NCBI RefSeq assembly: GCF_000002425.4
Contig: NC_037256.1
Location: 3,299,310 to 3,363,309, forward strand
Origin: Physcomitrium patens
Lineage: Eukaryota; Streptophyta; Bryopsida; Funariales; Funariaceae
DNA length: 64,000 nt
Direction of reading: 5' to 3'
Shown here: positions 60,241 through 64,000 of the stretch, one piece after another
Layout of the letters: every line of letters begins with the position of its first letter
Position numbering within the stretch: position 1 is the stretch's first letter
Notes under the pieces: generated by a model
What the model was told of the DNA's origin: nothing
Seen by the model: only the letters and a program-made list of their open reading frames with translations
The model's database searches: none
Position numbers and translations under genes: made by a program

Positions 60241-62455
60241 ACAATATTTTTGTCAAACATATTCATAGAAAAGGTATTTCAAATTTTATTGACAAAATGG
60301 CTTCTATGCCATAAACTGAGAAAAATAGAGTGGCTTAAGTTGTCACCTTAAGTATGATCTTATAAATTCATAAGGCTGCTAAAAGATTGATATCTCAAAT
60401 ATATTTAGAAGTAGTAATGGTCTCTCTAAGGATATTAACCAAAATTTGATTAATCCTTTCTATGTGACCATTGTTTTGATGGTGACAAGTGATAGACTTT
60501 TTATAATCAATTTTAAACTAAAAATTAAGTCTTCTATTACTTTATTTAAGAAATATTTATCTTTATCAATTATTAAGATTTTTGGATACTTAATTCTATT
60601 GATAATTTTTATATAAAAGAATTTAGCTACTTATTTAGCATCAATAGCTTTAATTACTTTTGCTTCAATTCATTTAGTGAAATATTATATTACTACCTCA
60701 ATGTATTTTATGCCATTAGTAGAATTTAAATAAACTTTTTTAAAATAATCAATATCTTATTTTTCAAATAAAACTAAAAATAAGGACATATGAAGATATA
60801 AGGTAGGTCAATAATAACCTAATCTAAGGAATTTTTGCTTAATGAAGTTTCTCAAAAAATAGCCTCTATATATACTATTTTTGTATACTAATAAAATAGT
60901 TGGAATTTCTTTTCTTATTATATATTTTCTTAATAGTCTATTTTTCTTCAATATAATTTGTATCCTTCTATAGCAAAGTATATATTATTAATCCAGACCT
61001 TCCAACATTCTATCTTTGATAAGTGAAGAAATAAGACTTGAGTGGTTAGAAACTTGATAATTAATTTATACCAAGTAGAAGTAGTTGAAATCATAATAAG
61101 ACTCTCATTGATTAAGGAATCATCATTTGGAGCTTTGAAATTTTTTTTTTAACAATCTTTATAAATAGTTGGCTTATATATGCATCTTTTTAAGATTATA
61201 TTCTATTTTAAAATCAAACTCCTCCAATAGAAGCACCAATCTAGTAAGTTTACCATCCAAATCCACCTTGTTAAGAAGGTATTTGATTGCTATGTAGTCA
61301 ACAAAAAATACTACCAAATTTAAAAGAAGATAGTATCTAATTTTTTAATTAAAAAAAATGGCTAAAATTTTCTTATTTTGTGATGGTATAATTTCTTTTA
61401 TTTAGATTTAATTATCTATTAGTAAAGGCTATAGGATTTTTTTTTTTTTTTTTATTGATTGATATAAAGTACTTCCTATTGCTATGAAGAAAGTATCACA
61501 TATCACATAGAAAGACAATGACTAATTTTTTGCCTTAAAATAAGATAGGTGCTAAGCTTTTCTTTAATAATTTCAAGTGATTCTTGATATTTTTCACTCT
61601 ACTCAAACTTCACATCTTTTTGTTGAAGTTTAATAATAAGTATTGAAGTGCTGGCATAATTGTATATTTCATAATACCATCTTATGTGATCCAATGTTTG
61701 TTGTACTTTTCTTATACTTAAAGATAGAATTAATTCAACAATCACCTTAATCTTCTTCGGATCTGATTTTCTATTTTTTTTTAATAGCAAATATCCAAAT
61801 AGTACTCTTTTTTGAACTGCTAGGAATATTTTATTATGATTAAAGGCAATTCAAGCTTTTCTACATCATTAGAAATTTATATGTATATAATCATGATATA
61901 ACATCTTAGAAGACTGGATATTAAAGTCATCAATAAATATTGTTATTGATTTATATAGTAAATCCAAAAAAACATACATCATGGCTCTTTGAAATACTAC
62001 AAGAGTATTATGAAGTCCAAAAAATATGACAACATAATAAATGTGCTCTAAGATATAATAAAGGAAATTTTATAGTGGTCTTAGGAACTATTAAGTTTTG
62101 ATTATAGCCTAAATATCCATCCATAAAGGTGCATAATTTATACCCAACTATCTCTTTGAAAATTTTATTGATAAAAAAAAGATAAAATAATCTTTCTAAA
62201 TGCACTTGTTAAGCTTATTATAATCAATGCATATTCAAAGTTTTTTTTTCTTCTTAGCCAATACCATAGATGTAAGCAAATCTATGATTTTAAAAATTTG
62301 AATAAATTCTACTTATAAGATTTTTTTAGCTCTACCTTCACTATTAATTGTAGATTAAGATTCATCCTTTCCTTCTTTTGTCTAACTAGGATTGAACCTA
62401 GAAGTAATGGTATTCAAAAGACATCAAAAGCATATTTTCAAAATCAACTTATAGG
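60241..62455 (-). pseudogene. Tat/Athila-like Ty3/gypsy pol (fossil)
   Basis: Right to left: an RT segment FKEIVGYKLCTFMDGYLGYN (family consensus FLDGYSGYNQI), then DPKKIKVIVELILSLS and IRKVQQTLDHIRWYY, corresponding to the RT end and tether, KDVKFE, an RNase H end with AIKYLLNKVDLDGKLTRLVL, and an integrase-like NNGHIERINQILVNILRET near 60440-60500. This is the non-chromodomain plant Tat/Athila branch, distinct from the neighbours. Very old, many breaks; the left limit is uncertain. Confidence 0.7.
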
Positions 62456-64000
62456 ACACATGTTTAATATCCATACTTTATTTGAAATAAAGTCTTCCAT
62501 TCATCTCCTTCTTTAATACAAACTAGATTGTATGCTCCTTATAGATCTATTTTTGTATAGATCTTAGCTTGATTTAATTGATCAAGAATTCTAGATATCA
62601 AAGGCAAAGGATATCTATTCTTGATGGTAATCATATTGAGTCGATAATAATCTACACACATTTGCAATGATCCATTTTTTTCTTCACAAATAAGATAGGA
62701 GCTCCTGCAAGAGATTTTGAATGGTGTATGAAATTCTGGGCTGAGTTCTCATCAATGTACTTCTTGAGTTCAGCCAATTTATTTTGTGATAAATTATAAT
62801 TTGGATCAAATGGCAGCTGAGTTTCTTCTTTAAGTTCGATTGAACAATCATATGGCTAATGCTCCAAGAGAGTATTTGCATTCTCTTTCTCAAAAATATC
62901 TTGAAAATATTCATATTGATTTAGAATTTCACTTGAAATCTTTCCATCATTTAAACTGGATGTGGTATAAACAACAAAAGATGATTATTTTTTTGTAGCA
63001 TGCAAAAACGTTTTTGCACCTACAAGTATAAGTTTGGCTATACTAGACTTATGGCTTTCTATTAGATTAGAAAAACTCTTAATGACATTTGAAGAAAATT
63101 CAAGTTTACAAGAAATCCAATCTATCACATGATTATACTTTTTTAGCTACAATAAATCTAAAATAAATAGATTAAAAAAAATCTAATTATATTAAAAATT
63201 ACATAACTATTATGACCATTTATTATCACATCTATAGAAAGTATTTCATGAGTAACATCTTCAGAAGATAACAGATGACCATTTATGACTTCTACGTGTA
63301 TAGGTTTAGTTTTTTGTATTAACTATATATTATGACTTTTAATAAATTCTTCATCTAAAAAATAAGCTGAGGTTCTTGAATCTATTAAAGCAAAGGCTTT
63401 ATGATTATTAGATCCTAAATGCTCATCTATTGTAAAACAAGGAGACGATTTTAACGAGAGAATTCTACAAGATTTCAGCCACACAGTTCCTATTATAATT
63501 GGACAAATTCATTTTCTGACATGTTTTTATCTTTGATAGCAGTACTCCTCATTTTGTAGTTGCATTGTTTCTTTGGACAATATTGAGCAGTGTACTTAGT
63601 TATTCCAAAATATAAATATAGCCCTTCTTGACAACAATGAATCTTTTTTTGTTTGGTAAGAAGTTTAAAATGTACTACATCAATTTATAAATCTTCTACT
63701 TTCAAATGCTTAGATTGAGAAGTTGTTGGTGTCATCATTGAATTATAATAATATTGAATTTTTCTTGTACAATTCTCAGATCGAAACTCAAAAAGCCGAT
63801 TATTACATTTTATAGCAAAGTCAATTGCTTGACTTAATGTCTGAGGATCAAATAAATTGAGCATCAATTTCTTTACTTTATATTATAATCTATAGAAAAA
63901 TTAGCTGATGAGTGCTACATCATCTCACTTGATATTTGCTACTAATTATTAAAATTATAGAGTATATAATATCACTGATCAATTGTTTTGTTGTAAGATA
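62456..64000 (-). pseudogene. Chromovirus L: RT to gag (fossil), runs off the right edge
   Basis: Minus-strand relative of element A. An RT start region at about 62470-62900 matches A 19300-19620. The protease region (about 63050-63470) keeps the order seen in A. A knuckle region lies near 63580, and gag has MMLNLFDPQTLSQAIDFAIK and CNNRLFEFRSE (63685-63867), almost the same as A gag. The gag N-terminus and 5' LTR lie outside the window. Broken, many breaks. Confidence 0.85.

Overview
The window looks like repeat-rich heterochromatin from a land plant. Three things suggest this: plant-type chromovirus LTR retrotransposons with C-terminal chromodomains, a decayed Tat/Athila-like Ty3 element (RT motif FMDGYLGYNQ), and a long degenerate CCCTAAA-like satellite (the plant telomere motif). 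The DHGSE-type protease family of the second retrotransposon group also occurs, from memory, in non-flowering plants and in fungi, so a bryophyte, lycophyte or fern is my best guess and a fungus is not excluded. I see no convincing host protein gene, tRNA, rRNA or CRISPR array.

Bases 1-46,600 are a deep nest of Ty3/gypsy fossils, resolved from LTR ends and target-site duplications (TSDs). Element H (minus, about 856-42,609) is the oldest container. Inside it lie a solo LTR (2,311-3,707), element B (plus, 31,745-40,407, TSD CCGG) and an LTR, G (4,581 to about 31,663). G contains chromovirus C (minus, 5,474-31,403). C contains D (plus, 5,855-13,880, TSD ACGT) and F (minus, 15,094-27,093, TSD C[C/T]GT). 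D contains a further solo LTR (10,712-12,629) that carries the telomere-like satellite. F contains chromovirus A (plus, 16,810-23,168, TSD GTATG). A is therefore five levels deep. The part from 42,610 to 46,600 holds eroded plus-strand chromovirus pieces.

Two superfamilies make up the nest. Group 1 (A, C, H, L) are chromoviruses with short LTRs of about 290-550 bp, 5-bp TSDs, canonical DSGA proteases, and (in A and C) an extra ORF between pol and the 3' LTR. Group 2 (B, D, F and several solo LTRs) have long LTRs of about 1.1-1.9 kb beginning TGTCGTG and ending CGACA, 4-bp TSDs, a DHGSE protease, and no chromodomain. D and F carry only gag-protease; B carries the full set.

From 46,600 to 64,000 the DNA is very AT-rich and mostly featureless. 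The exception is a 3.9-kb near-perfect palindrome (arms 49,261-50,648 and 51,781-53,168, 1,388 bp each, around a 1,132-bp GC-richer spacer). It is the most unusual structure here and no known element type explains it. Further right are a reversed chromovirus LTR (53,843-54,390), a Tat-like fossil (about 60,240-62,455) and a decayed chromovirus L that runs off the right edge.
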